DNA from: Mugil cephalus | Lineage: Eukaryota; Chordata; Actinopteri; Mugiliformes; Mugilidae | Length of the DNA stretch: 64,000 nt | Reading direction: 5' to 3' | Assembly (NCBI RefSeq): GCF_022458985.1 | Contig: NC_061774.1 | Span: 15,524,197-15,588,196 of the forward strand | Shown here: positions 38,361 to 51,341 of the stretch, piece after piece | Position numbering within the stretch: position 1 is the stretch's first letter | Layout: every line of letters starts with the position of its first letter | Position numbers and translations under genes: made by a program | The notes under the pieces: generated by a model | The model's database searches: none | Seen by the model: only the letters and a program-made list of their open reading frames with translations | What the model was told of the DNA's origin: nothing

Positions 38361-41150
38361 CTTTCTGAAGAGAGCTGGGTTGTGTTTTTTACCGCCCACC
38401 CGTTGCTCTAGCCAGGAACTATATTACATTACAGTAAAAATAAAATGCCCACGCTATTCAATCCACTGCAGTCCATTCAAAATAACAATTAGAAAAAGAT
38501 CACGTGGAGAAAAAGTAATATTACTAATATCGTATTAGGATGTCAAGAGTGAAGAGTAAGTAGCATATCTGTTGAGCACATATTCCTCCATACGCTAGCA
38601 ATAATAGTAACAGGGAAGTGTATAATCTGCTCTAGTCAGTGTTTGTTCATACCACAAAATGTGTCGGTGTAAAAACAACCTTAATATTTCCAATTAGTCT
38701 TTCCGTGTTTGTTATATTGGAAGATTCTTAGACGAAAGTCATTTTAATTCCTGTACAAGTCTGGCTGCGGCTCATGTTATTTTAATGTCATATCTAATTA
38801 GCACTCAGGGTCAGGCATTGCTAGAGTGACTGCTCATCCATAACTCTGAGCTGGGCTGCTGTGGTCCACACTGCAACTCATTCTGGCATGCTTAATTGGA
38901 GCTGGAGATACAGTCTGAGACCATAAACAGATCCTGTGATGTATGCCTCTGAAATTGTCAGCTGGTATTAGCATTGTTTTTGTTCTTTAGTCACCCGTAG
39001 CAGATAAGGAGCAAGCAAATTATAAGATGGAATATCTATTGCAATGGATCGCGTACACCTGTGGTTAATAAATGAGATCCTAGTTGTTTTGTCGGCGCGT
39101 GCTCACACAGCGTAGACAGCCATAGGCAGCTTTGTTATTAGGGCAATCGTTCGTGGCTTTTACTTCAGATCAGGAAACTACAGAATAACATTCTGGCTTA
39201 ATCAGAATAGCACAATCTACATGTTTCCGGATAACAACACGTTTTAATCTGGGTGACAGATTTGCTGTGACATTTATTTGTTAAAATTTGTTCATCAAAA
39301 TTGAATGCTGCTAGTTGATGTGTTTTTATGTGTTAGGACAACGGCTCAAGTCATGTCAGGTATTACGAGATAACAATAAGGAATGGGTCATTTTCCCAAA
39401 CGTGTGCATCTGTATGCAAGCGCTTTTTTGTACACTGGTTTCCAACCAAATGGCCTGTAAGCGCCGGAAAACGGTCATCACTGGGTCTCTTCTGGCAAGC
39501 TGCATCAATACTATCCCTCTTCCACCCACTTAAATGTCTAGGGCCTGCTAATAAGCCTGTTGCCGAATGTTTCTCTGTATCATTTTTTTTTATTTTTTCT
39601 GTCATTATCACAAGAAACATTATCACAAGAACCTAACACCCCCTTAACTCTGACGTGCTGCAGTGCTATTTCCGAATTCTGCAGACTTTTTGGATGGTTT
39701 TATTTGTATGTTCTGTACCGTGATAGCATTAGGTAAATTCTTTTAAAATGTTCTTAAATGCTGTTTCCTTAAATAGACAAAAGAGAAAGTAAACTGCAGT
39801 AATAAATAGTAATAAAATCTCGGATGTTGACATAACGTGAAGCAAAACATGACGCAAAACCAGTAAAATAATACACTGGCTTTGCAGGAAAAATAATAAT
39901 AATAATAATTCTGGCAAAATTTTTGAGCAAGTGTTCAGTGTTGTTTTCTAAATTTTATTTAAGCGTCAGATTTTAGATGTTTTTTTGTTTTTTTTACACC
40001 AACATTTTTATGTGTATTACACATGCAGTGGTTTTCATTATTTTTCTTTGAATATATATATGTAGATAAATGTCTGTACTTCAACAGTTTGTTGTAAGCA
40101 ATACTACTATATGTAGATGTGTGCCTGCATCTGCTTTGAGGATGGAACAGGAATAGCCCGTTCATCAGCGGCACTCGAACTGTTCAGCATAATGAAAAAG
40201 AAGTGACACTGTGTGAAAATATCAGCGAGGGAAATTGCATGACACAAAATATGCACTGTGCCATGCATATGTACACACTTGTCAGTTCATTGGGTACACT
40301 GGTGAAAACGACTGTACTCTAGTGTAACAGTCCTGCACTAAACCCCCTAGAATGACTGCGATGATGTTCAGTTTAAGTTGAAACGGCATCAGGAAGGTGG
40401 AAACTCAACTGTACGATCATTCTGGGGGATGTAGTTTGTGGTGCTCTTAAACTGTGTTGAATTAAACACTAAAGTGTTTCTCTCATTTAGCCTAGCCTAC
40501 TGACTAAAATGGTTACTGTTATGGTAATAGCACTACATGTCAGTACAACAATACAGTACAATTCAATAGTACTACAAACCATAAGCTCCAAAATGAAAAC
40601 ACAGCTGATCACATCTCTCTCAGTTATTTTTTTAAACAAATGCTGAACACCACAACCTTAATGAAGATATAATTTAGTGCAGGACTATAATATTAGGATG
40701 CATTCATCGTCACTAGTGTACCTAATGAACTGGCAAGTGACTATAATGTGCAATAGTGTATACATGCTCTTTTATTTTACATCACACGTCAATTCACTAA
40801 ATTGGACATTAATGATGCAGGAACAATCAATATGCTATAATACTTCAGAAGGTATAAAATCTACTTGGTAATTTGAATAGGCCATTCCGTCCCTGTAGAT
40901 TAATGCCACACAAAGTCAGGAACCTATGAGAAATGATTTTAGATATCATGGTCTTTTAAGCAGAAAGATGTTTACCGATCTCTGTCTTCCAGTCTGCAGA
41001 AGTCAGGAGTATTTGCGTTCACAGCCGCACAGTGACGCTACAACAGACCAGAGGCAGCCGTGTTCAAAACAAACATCCTCTTTCTGATTCCCTTCAAGGC
41101 AGCTCGGGAGTATTTTGTGCCCTCGGTTTGGTCTTCCAGGCGGCCTCGCC
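38361..41150. other. NEXMIF-RLIM intergenic spacer
   Basis: This stretch of about 2.8 kb is AT-rich with no supportable exon. One item of interest is an imperfect inverted pair around 40,343-40,436. Its right side, read on the minus strand, is ACTACATCCCCCAGAATGA, which resembles the ZNF143/SBS motif. Confidence 0.55.
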
Positions 41151-41179
41151 TCTCAGACAAAGTACGTCTCTGCTCGCCT

Positions 41180-41429
41180 CCCCCGCTACGATTGGACGAG
41201 CTGAGCACAAGCGATTTTCTATGCGTTTCAGCAGCTCTGTATGCCTGCAAGGAAGTACTCCGGGTAAACCGTCGCTTTTCTCCGTTTCCGGAAGATGATT
41301 GCAGCTTTCCTACAAGAAAGAAAATGGAATCCTGAAATCGCACTTAGCTCAACAGTCAGTCGCTTTTCAGAGAATATTAAAAGATTAACTGGGCAGTACG
41401 GTCATATCGCTACTAACATCACCGATCAG
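41180..41429 (+). promoter_or_regulatory. RLIM promoter and 5' non-coding exon
   Basis: A GC-rich island follows the AT-rich spacer. It has an inverted CCAAT box (CGATTGGAC, about 41,189-41,197) and an ETS-type core TTTCCGGAAG (about 41,285-41,294). The exon ends ACCGATCAG at 41,429 with donor GTAAAGC. It is inferred to splice to the acceptor CTTCGCTGCAG ending at 42,420. The transcription start is not resolved. An ORF beginning ATG at 41,295 is open to the donor. Confidence 0.6.
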
Positions 41430-42492
41430 GTAAAGCATAAGCGAATTATCAGCGGACGGTATAGTCCTACTATAGAACTTTATTCTTATTAGCTAGCTAA
41501 TTTGAGCTAGTTTGGTCTGGTTATGAACGTCAGTTGTTGGCGTCGTTTGCTCAGTTAGCTTACGCCGATGCTAACACCAGCCCCGATGTATTTTATAATG
41601 GAAACCGCTGTGTTTGTCCAGTAACAACACACAAGACAAATATCCAGTTCACGCCGAGCTACGGAACATACACATCCACAGTTATCGTGTCTCAATGTGA
41701 AAGCGAACAGTGATTCTATGAGATCGTTGGTAGCTTATGTAGTTAGCCGCATAGCTTGTTAACGTGGAAGCTAACTACCTTTAGCGCAACATAGTCGGGG
41801 TCGTTTGTTCATGTAGTTAAGCCGTTTTGAGCAGGTAAAATAAACGATACCACACACACCACTTCACTAGTCGTTCTCCACTTCTTGTATATGCCACTAG
41901 AAATAACCACACTCTTTCGCTTTTATGTAGGAGTGGTTAAAGTTGTCAGCGTTAGCCACCGTGTACAATGCTAACTGGTAGACAGCTAAAGTGAGCTAAG
42001 CTACGTGATGCCATTTTGTTTTTATCTCGACTTTGACCAAAGAGTTGTTTGCTTGGAGCAACATACGGCTTCCTCGCAGGATTTAACATCACCGAAACCA
42101 TCATGTTATACCCAGTAAATGTTTTAAAGTCACATTTCGTAACGAAATGTCAGTTTGTTGTGTAACCCTTGCTAGTATTGGCTACTAGGTTGACGTTTTC
42201 CATTTTCCTTGTTGTTCGTAACATATTAAGAGTCATCATCTGTAGGAATATTTAGAGGAGCCATATAGGCCATTTTCGTTGCCTTTGGTAGTGAGTCTTG
42301 GTCGATATATATATATATATATTTATGTGTTTAGTAGTTTGTCACATTAACTCTTCCAAGTAGACATCCTCATGACATCTGTGTTTGATACCCTCCTAAT
42401 TGTTTGCCTCTTCGCTGCAGCAACTGGATCTAGCCAAAGATTGGAAAGCATATCTAGACCTCCCTCCCTTCTGCATCCATGGAAGGGTCTGA
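41295..42492 (+). other. Upstream ORF in spliced RLIM 5'UTR, overlapping the RLIM start
   Basis: ATG at 41,295 opens a frame through the 5' exon (to 41,429). After the inferred splice to 42,421 it continues in phase 0 and ends at TGA 42,490-42,492, giving 68 codons. It begins MIAAFLQERKWNPEIALSS and ends [10 protein letters not shown]. The RLIM ATG at 42,479 lies inside its end in the +1 frame. I do not recognise the peptide. It could be a repressive uORF, a small alternative protein, or chance. If transcription starts downstream of the ETS site the ATG may be absent from the mRNA. Confidence 0.35.
41430..42420 (+). other. RLIM intron 1 (in 5'UTR)
   Basis: GT at 41,430 to AG at 42,420. AT-rich, with a short (TA)n run near 42,306-42,320. 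No exon is evident. Confidence 0.6.
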
Positions 42493-45400
42493 CAGTTCAG
42501 AGCAGAGTGGCAGTGACCAGCCGGAGTCTCAACGCAGGAGGCTGCTGGACCGGCTGGGCAGGGAGGAGGCCTTCTACCAGTTTGTCAACAATCTCAGTGA
42601 TGAAGACTATCGTCTCATGAGAGACAATAATCTCTTGGGCACTCCAGGTACGAAACTGTTAATCTAATTACACTTGTTTAGTCTTGTGGAGGAAATCTGT
42701 GACTGTGTATATATCTTGGTTGCCATAACATCTGTTCACCATTTCCCATGTGATACACCGACTCCCTCATCTCGCTTTATAAATTTCAAACTATTTAGTT
42801 TATAAAAAGATTTCAATGTGCCAGTAATGATCCCGATATAAAAAAAAATCATTGAAAAAATATCGTGGCTTACTCATGCCTTATGTATGTTGTTTATACC
42901 ACAGTGCCTCTTTAAAATAGTAGATGTTCATACTCATACATCATAAGTAATGATGTAAATGAACATTATCTGTTATCACATTTTGGTCAAGAGGGCTATG
43001 AGATATAGAATATAGGAGGTGGTTTAAACTGCTCGGTGTAAGTTTGTTTCTTATTGATTATTGTAAAACCATCGCCCTAATTATCCATATTTTAAATCCC
43101 AACATATTTGATAAATCAAGAGGCCCGTGCATTGTTCAGGTGGTTAAGAAGCGGCCCCAAACTCTTGTAGTCTTAGCTCAATATGAAAGATTGACGCATA
43201 CAAAGAAGGGCCTACTCATTTCCTGCATGCCTAATAGGTTGACTGGCCACATTAAATCTGCTTAGGACTCTGGTTATGACTTTTTTTTTACTTGTTAAAA
43301 AACATGAAACACACCAACAACAGGATCATTTATAATGTGCCAGTCACAAACATCTATAACTTTTGTATTTGTATTATTACCAAAGGCTTTCCTTGGCTTT
43401 CCTTGGAATCATCATCACTGCTAATGGCAGTGATGATGATTCCCCAAAACTATTTTCCAGCAGCTTACTGTGCTTATTTACTCAGCAAGCTGTACCTCAA
43501 CTGAACTACACTGACTAAACTGACCTGTTTTTTTGTGCCCCTTTGGGAAAGAAGAGAGTGGCTTCTCTCTTCCGAATAAAATTAAATGGCAATTTGAGGT
43601 TTTCTGGAGGTGACATGGATTATATACACTGCATACTGCAACGACACATCATGTTTCCTTTCTAGTTGGTAGCAAATGTTACTGCCTCTAGTGTACATTT
43701 GCTGTTTGCTGTTTATGTTGTTATCTGGTCAGATATACAGGTTGCAGCTATTTTGTTATAGCCTACATGTTATTGAGTAATGTTGAGGTTTTGTAGTCTA
43801 CATTATAACATATTGTAACCTAGTTATAGAGACATGATTTGTAAATTTAAGTTATTTTCGGACACCAGACTGCCAAGAAAAAAATCCTAACGGAAACCCT
43901 GTTTTTGAATTTGCCGCTGTGGTCAAAATGCAGCAGTCTATGGACTATTGAATACGCCGAAATCCATTTCTGTCCCCGGACAGTGGAGAGGTGAATGTAA
44001 GTTTGGAGCATCCTTTAGTGGAGCACCCTACAACGAGAGGGCATTGAATGGACAGTGGCATGCCCTGGTAAGTCTGGAGGTTTTAAGTTTTGTCCTGTTG
44101 CTGTGATCAAACAAAACCAAACAGCAATGCAAAACCATTATTTTCCATTATTACAAATGTACAACATTTCTGGAACAATTTTAATTCTCCACCTGCCGTG
44201 ATATGTGGCTGGATGTAGTGCATCCCTCTGTCAACATTTCCTCCTCTCCTCCTGCATTACGTCAAAGATGTCGTTTTCATTGTGGGGAGTTCAGCTGTCA
44301 CATTCTTTCAGCCAACTGCACTGTCCCAACTGGTCACTCTAAAGAAGAGGAACCTCTAGGTGGAATATGTGGATTACCAATATCTTTATTTTTTATTGTC
44401 AGTAACAGAATTTTGTTTTGTCTCTTTTAGGAGAGGTGACAGAAGACGAGCTGTTCAGCAGGCTTCAGCAAATCAAAGATGGCCCAGAACAGCAAAATAA
44501 TACCCCAAGTACTGAGAGTGTAGAAGCTCCAGCTGGTATGTTTCCATTTCTTCAGTTCTTTTTCTGTAGTTATTTTGCCTGTCTGATTTATTTATTTATT
44601 TAGATAAAATTGTGATTTGTCACTTGTTAATTCTTACAAATTTCAGAACAACCAGAAAGCTCTGAGGATCCTGCAGGTGGGGATAGTCTCTTGGACTGGT
44701 TGAACACAGTGAGGCGCACCGGCAACACCACCAGAACCGGTCATCGTGGAAACCAGTCATGGCGGGCTGTAAGCCAGACCAACCCGAACAGTGGCGATTT
44801 TCGCTTCAGCCTGGAAATCAGTGTGAACCGCAACCTGGCTGAACAGCAGGCAGTTGCTGAAGGGGAGCAGCCGTCTTCAGAGCAGACCCCAGAGCAGTCT
44901 TCAGCCCTGGTCCCAGAACAATCTCCAGAGCAGTCTTCAAGCCTGGCCCCAGAGCAGACCCCAGAGCAGCCTTCAGAGCAGACCCCAGAGCAACCTTCAG
45001 GGCAGACCCCAGAGCAGCCTTCAGGGCAGACCCCAGAGCAGCCTTCAGGGATGATCCCAGAGCCGTCTTCAGGGCTGATCCCAGAGCTGTCTTCAGGCCA
45101 GTCTTCGGAGCAGACCCCGGTGCACTCTTCGGAGCAGCCCTCAGAGCAGTTTTCGGAGCAGCCCTCTGAGCAGCTTTTGGAGCAGCCCCCAGGGCAGCTT
45201 TTGGAGCAGACCCCAGGGCAGCTTTTGGAGCAGACCCCAGGGCAGTCTTTGGTGCAGACCCCAGAGCAGTCTTTGATGCCGACCCCAGAGCAGTCTTTGG
45301 TGCAGACCCCAGAGCAGTCTCCAGTGGTTGAAGCCACGATGCTAAATGAAGATCCACAGGTTCCTATGGAGACGGAAGTGGTGGAAGAACCAGTTGTGGA

Positions 45401-46742
45401 GGAGTTGGCCGTCATAGTGGAACCAGAGCCTGAACTTGAAGAGGTTGTTTCACACGAGGTTTTAGGAGAACCTCCCAGCTTGCCTTCTGGCCCACCAATA
45501 CAGTCAACACAGCCAACACTTTGCACTTCTCCACGCAGAGGACAAAGGAGAGCCCGCAGTCGTAGTCCCGAACCACGCAGGACTAGGGCCCGACTAGCCA
45601 GGAGCCGCTCCCCTCTCAGCTTGGATCAGCTTGATGGTATACCTAACCCACGGCATACATACAGTTCACAAAGCCCCAGTTCTTCCACCAATTCTCCCCC
45701 TTTGCCTCAAGTAGAGGGTAGCTCTCGGACTCGACAACATGTACTTTCCAGACAAAGCACCTCAGATGTTGATGTTCAGCCATCTAGGGCTGGAGCTGAA
45801 TCTGTCCCAGAGGCCCAAAATGTTGGCTCTCAGGAAGGAGATGCTGGTGGTGGGGAAGGGGGAACAGCAGGACGCCGCCCCCCTACTATTATGCTTGATC
45901 TCCAGGTGCGTCGCGTGCGTCCAGGCGAATACCGACAAAGGGACAGCATCGCCAGTCGTACTCGTTCACGCTCCCAGAACTCAAACAACACATTTCTTTA
46001 TGAGAGCGAGCGCGGTGGCTTTCGTAGGACTTTCTCTCGCTCTGAACGTGCTGGTGTTAGGACCTACGTCAGCACTATTCGCATCCCCATCCGAAGAATC
46101 TCCGATGCAGGTTTGGGAGAGGCAACCTCAATGGCTCTCCAGTCTATGATACGGCAAATTATGACCGGCTTTGGTGAGCTCGGCTACCTCATGGATTCCG
46201 ACTCTGATTCTTCAGATTCAAACCGTGGAGCCAACACACCTGCAGATGTGGAAGCTCTCAACAATCCAGATGCTGCTACTCCTGACGCCCCTGTTGCCGA
46301 TGTTGACGAGCAGCCAGTTACTGCTGGAGTAAGGGGAAGAACAGTTGAGACTGATACGGATGAGGGTCTTGTCACTGGTCCACCGGCTTCTGGTGGCAGG
46401 GCTCGACCTAGACCACCTATCAGCCTAGAGGAGCCCAGCTCACTGCCTTTCCTGCGGCTTGCTCACTTCTTTCTCCTAAACGATGATGATGAGGACCAGC
46501 CACAGGGGCTGACCAAAGAACAGATTGACAACCTCTCAATGCGCAACTTTGGTGAGAGTGATGCCTTGAAGACTTGCAGTGTCTGTATTACAGAGTATGC
46601 AGAAGGGAACAAGCTACGCAAGCTTCCCTGTTCACATGAGTACCATGTGCACTGCATAGATCGCTGGCTCTCTGAAAACTCAACGTGCCCCATCTGCCGC
46701 AGGGCTGTCCTGGTGTCGGCCAACCGAGAGAGTGTGGTGTAA
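42479..46742 (+). CDS. rlim: RLIM (RNF12), RING-H2 E3 ubiquitin ligase; exons 42479-42647, 44431-44535, 44647-46742
   Basis: Three coding exons join in phase (G|GA GAG; G|AA CAA) to 789 residues, longer than human RLIM (624). The N-terminus [20 protein letters not shown] and the following [19 protein letters not shown] are family hallmarks. They are followed by a conserved region ([20 protein letters not shown]), an expanded Gln/Pro/Glu/Ser repeat (about 166-316), the arginine-rich basic region ([20 protein letters not shown]), [19 protein letters not shown], and a C-terminal RING-H2. The RING ligands fit C735-x2-C738-x14-C753-x-H755-x2-H758-x2-C761-x10-C772-x2-C775, so the ligase should be active. 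RLIM ubiquitinates LIM-domain cofactor LDB1/CLIM, REX1 and other nuclear targets, and controls imprinted X inactivation in mouse. The 3' neighbour position relative to NEXMIF matches mammals. Upstream frames may modulate translation. Confidence 0.95.
42648..44430 (+). other. RLIM intron 2
   Basis: GT (42,648) to AG (44,430), about 1.8 kb. It contains a near-perfect hairpin at 43,405-43,443 and no exon I can support. The next intron (44,536-44,646) is only 111 bp. Confidence 0.75.
43405..43443. repeat. Inverted repeat, 17-bp arms with 5-base loop
   Basis: GGAATCATCATCACTGC is followed by TAATG and then the exact reverse complement. In RLIM pre-mRNA it would fold into a stable 17-bp hairpin. 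The stem is shorter than a usual pre-miRNA. Confidence 0.85.
44868..45325 (+). repeat. Coding minisatellite in RLIM, 24-bp unit
   Basis: Tandem 24-bp units such as CTTTTGGAGCAGACCCCAGG plus GCAG encode an octapeptide of the type PSGQTPEQ or LLEQTPGQ, with variants (30-bp and 18-bp steps occur). It adds about 150 residues rich in Q, P, E and S. The repeat is free of stops on both strands in several frames, giving antisense ORFs of 261 and 179 codons that are artefacts. Confidence 0.9.
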
Positions 46743-48810
46743 CTGCAGGCCTTTTTGTCTCAACCTAAGTAATCTAATATCCCAAGTCCCATAAGAGGCT
46801 TTGAGGAAATGTGTCTCCAATGTTGAAATGTATTTCCTTTATCCCATTTGTGAGTTTGATCATAATGCAGTCACAACTTTGATTTGGGGGTGCTTCATAC
46901 AGTGACCTGGGGACTTTAGACATTTATTATTGCAGTCCAAAGTTGGGCACAAGCATTGCATGCTGTTGATCAACCTGTATAAACCATGCGGTGTTGCACT
47001 GCAACAAGCGGCGCACACAAGCAGACCTATATCTTATAAAGAATCCTCTAATTATAAATGCTACACATCTGCAGGTAGGTGAGGCACTTCAGAACTGTTC
47101 CTTTGTATTAGCTCCTAAATGGCGCCTTATATACTATAAGTTGGGTATAGGTACAATTCTTAGTAACACCAGTTCAAAGTATTAGCTGTAAATAAGCTTG
47201 TAAAAATAATTTTGAATCATACTTTGTATCAGTGAATTGGTTTTTGATTGTAAATTATCACATATGAAGATCTGGGTCATGTCATCCATGAATTTGGTTT
47301 TTAACAAATGGGTAGTATCAGTGTACATGGCAGAATTATTTACAGATTGTGATGTCCAGAGGATGAAGGACAAAAATGGTTTGCAGTTTACAGTGTGACT
47401 TGTACTCTTTATCATTCACATAAACCAAACTATGATTTTGGAGTGGCATATACCATTAAAATTCTCAATGGAAAAAACAGAGTGTTGTAGTGGTATAAAG
47501 GAAGAAGAAATCCACATAAGTTACTTCCGCAGGCGCACATTTATTTATCAGACGTTAGGGTTGTTTCCATATTGGTGATAGATGATGAGTCTATCAATTT
47601 GTGAATTTTCTCACCTAAAACATACTAACAGATGTGATGTCAGAAACTGAAATATAGTTCGTTTTGGTTTATTTTTCTACATTTTATGCTGATTATTTCT
47701 ACATATTAGAGTTCTCAATAATCAACTGGTGAAGTAAGTTCTGGCATTGGCTGAGTGAATCAAAAGTTACCTTAAACCGAAGTGTAGACTTTCCTCCTTT
47801 ATTCAAGCCTGAATAGGCAGACATCATCCAGTCAAATTCACGTTACTGTACTTTAGTCCTAGGTTCAGTGTAAGATCAAGACACTCGTCCACTGTGCCCT
47901 CCTTCTGCCTCATGAGCGAGTGCTCCATATTGGTGTGCTATACACACTAAAGTTGGGAAATGCACACCATGATATAAAAGAATGCTATTAAAAAAACAGA
48001 TTATGGCTAAAATCTTAAATGAAGACTTATTACCTTTTATGTGTTGAAGTTCATTTTATTTAGAAGTTCTGTAGGTGTTAATAGCATTGTTGATGAACAG
48101 GAACACAGGCTAAAGGAAGAAAAGGGGCATCACTATTAATGCCATCCTGTCATGTGTCTTGTTTCATTGTGTGATGTCTTAGCCACAATTATTATTTCCC
48201 TGTGTGGGGACATAAAGGTTTGAATGCAAGACGTTGTTGAATATCATAATCATGTAATTGAAATGTATGTTCCCTCTTAGGCCATACTTTAGTTTTGGCC
48301 TTGTTCTGTGACCCGCCCAGTGCAGTATGTTAACTGGGTGTTAAATGAAACTAACCGCTGAATTAAACAAGTTGTTATGCTATGAAATGCATTTGCAAGT
48401 ACACATTCTTTAAATGTTTGGTGCTGTTATGCTGCATGCAGGTCAACACATTACGAGTTTTTTTTTTTTTTTTGTACCTCAGCTTCATTAGCGTCATTAG
48501 CAGTTTATCTTTGTGTGTGTTTTTCTTTAGATGTCATTTATTACATGGTTCTCAAAAGCTGATCTACTTTGAGGAGCTTTTCCAGTGTATTGCATCGTAC
48601 CCATTTTGCACATGTCCAGTGCAAGCCAATACAGCGAGCTTTATAGTGTTGACATTGAAATGTGTAAATTCAAAATAGCCCTTTATTTAAAAGTGTTGCA
48701 TTACCCGTTGCCCATTGCGTTGAACAGCTTGTGCAACATCCAACTCTAAAGGCTCTGGTGTTTGTTGCGGAAGTCATAATTAAAAGCTGTTTTCATCCTT
48801 CACATCTACA
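46743..48810 (+). other. RLIM 3'UTR and downstream spacer
   Basis: AT-rich, with no supportable ORF. An ATTAAA at 47,455-47,460 followed by a GT-rich stretch (GAGTGTTGTAGTGG) is the best polyadenylation candidate, giving a 3'UTR of about 0.74 kb. Longer forms cannot be excluded. Confidence 0.5.
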
Positions 48811-49318
48811 GTGGTCAGCCACATTAAAATCCACTAACTGGAGAAGTGAATAACATTGATGATCTTCTTGCAATGTAACGGTCTTGTGGGAAAATGTGGA
48901 TATTGATTTGATATCACCGCAACACGGGTGCAAACCAGTCACACCCCTGTGGCAACGGGAATTAACGTTTCTTGTGTCCTGACACAGCCACTTTGCCATC
49001 CATATAATGTCCATATATGGTATAAAGGTTCACCAGACCAGGCCATTGTCTTTCATTGCACTAGTGTCCAGTTCTGCTGCTTGTGTGATACCGTGATGCA
49101 CTGTGTGTTCGTGTTTTGCATCTATGCGTTACAGCAGTTACAGATGCCAGCCTCAGCCACCCACGACCCTGTGCCCGGTTCATCACTTTTCCTTGCTTTG
49201 ACTTATGATTGATACTGACCACCACAGACTGGGAACACCCCCAAAACAGCTGCAGCTTTGGAGATGCTCTGATGCTCTAGTCATCCAAATTTGGTCCTTG
49301 TCAAAGTTGCTTAAATCT
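48811..49318. mobile_element. Degenerate Tc1/mariner-like element fragment
   Basis: The left part (GTCAGCCACATTAAAATCCA, then GAGAAGTGAATAACATTGAT) matches the terminal region of a common fish Tc1-like family. The right part (about 49,206-49,315) has GACTGGGAACACCCCCAAAA, TTTGGAGATGCTCTGATG and TTTGGTCCTTGTCAAAGTTG, which correspond on the minus strand to the transposase N-terminal coding region. The middle is decayed or replaced. No intact transposase. Confidence 0.6.
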
Positions 49319-49327
49319 AGTTAACAC

Positions 49328-49528
49328 ACTGATCAGCCACAACATTAAAACCAACAACAACAGGAGAAGTAAGTAACGTTGACCATCTTGTGGCAATACA
49401 GTGTTCTGCAGGGAAACTTTGGAGACCTGCACAATAATAGGAAGTTGGTCATAATGTTGTGTCTATTCCCACCCACTGACAGGTGCCATGAGATGATCAG
49501 AGTAGTCATAATGTTATGGCTGATTGAT
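49328..49528. mobile_element. Internally deleted Tc1-like MITE
   Basis: The left end TGATCAGCCACAACATTAAA and the right end CATAATGTTATGGCTGATTG are imperfect inverted repeats of one another and of the same family as the fragment just upstream. The interior is about 150 bp and non-coding. It abuts the older fragment, so it may have inserted into it or be a rearranged part of it. Confidence 0.65.
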
Positions 49529-49812
49529 GTACTCACACAGCAGTACAACATTTCCATGAATGAACCAATAAAGTATCATGACAAGCTTCACGAGTGAAGA
49601 CTTTAAACAGATGTCCTGGACTGCATTAGTTAGTACAGGTATTAAAGTAATAACTAACTGTGTAATATATGTATCTTCAAAGAGAGAACAAACACCCCAC
49701 TCTGACATGCGTAATGAAAGATTAATCCAGCTCCGACTACTCAAACCAAGGTTAGTGTAACAGAGGTGGAAAAACAAGGAAGTACCGAGAGAGTTGCGGG
49801 ACTACAACTAGG

Positions 49813-51039
<1,227 letters not shown>

Positions 51040-51335
51040 GCCTTTCCTTGGCCTTGTTTGTGAGCATCTAGAAATACATCCAAACAGCTCACAAAGCCCA
51101 ACAACCTCTGTGACCATTTGGTCTAAATTACACAGTTACTGTTTTTACAGTGAAGTATTTAGATCAAAATTGCTGTTAATGGAACAACCCTGAGCCGCTT
51201 GATTTAGACAGGGCAGATAACATCAGCTAGTTGTGGAGTTCTGCTTAGGTTTTCACTTCAGCAATGGTCCAATGGTCTTTTGGTTGTAATATAAGATGAA
51301 AAAGCTACATGATCAAACTTTTGAGATTTTATTTT

Positions 51336-51341
51336 AATAAA
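51336..51341 (+). terminator. GLOD5 polyadenylation signal (AATAAA)
   Basis: Canonical hexamer about 300 bases after the stop codon, followed by T-rich sequence. Confidence 0.7.

Noticed and set aside
41060-41335. 91-codon plus-strand ORF over the RLIM promoter
   Set aside because: It lies mostly upstream of the likely transcription start and shows no domain. The 41,295 uORF in another frame is the more credible candidate.
44741-45526. Antisense ORFs of 261 and 179 codons across RLIM exon 3
   Set aside because: They arise from the 24-bp minisatellite, which lacks stops in several frames. The predicted proteins are pure period-8 repeats (CSGVCSKD or ALGSAPKT type) with no conserved domain.
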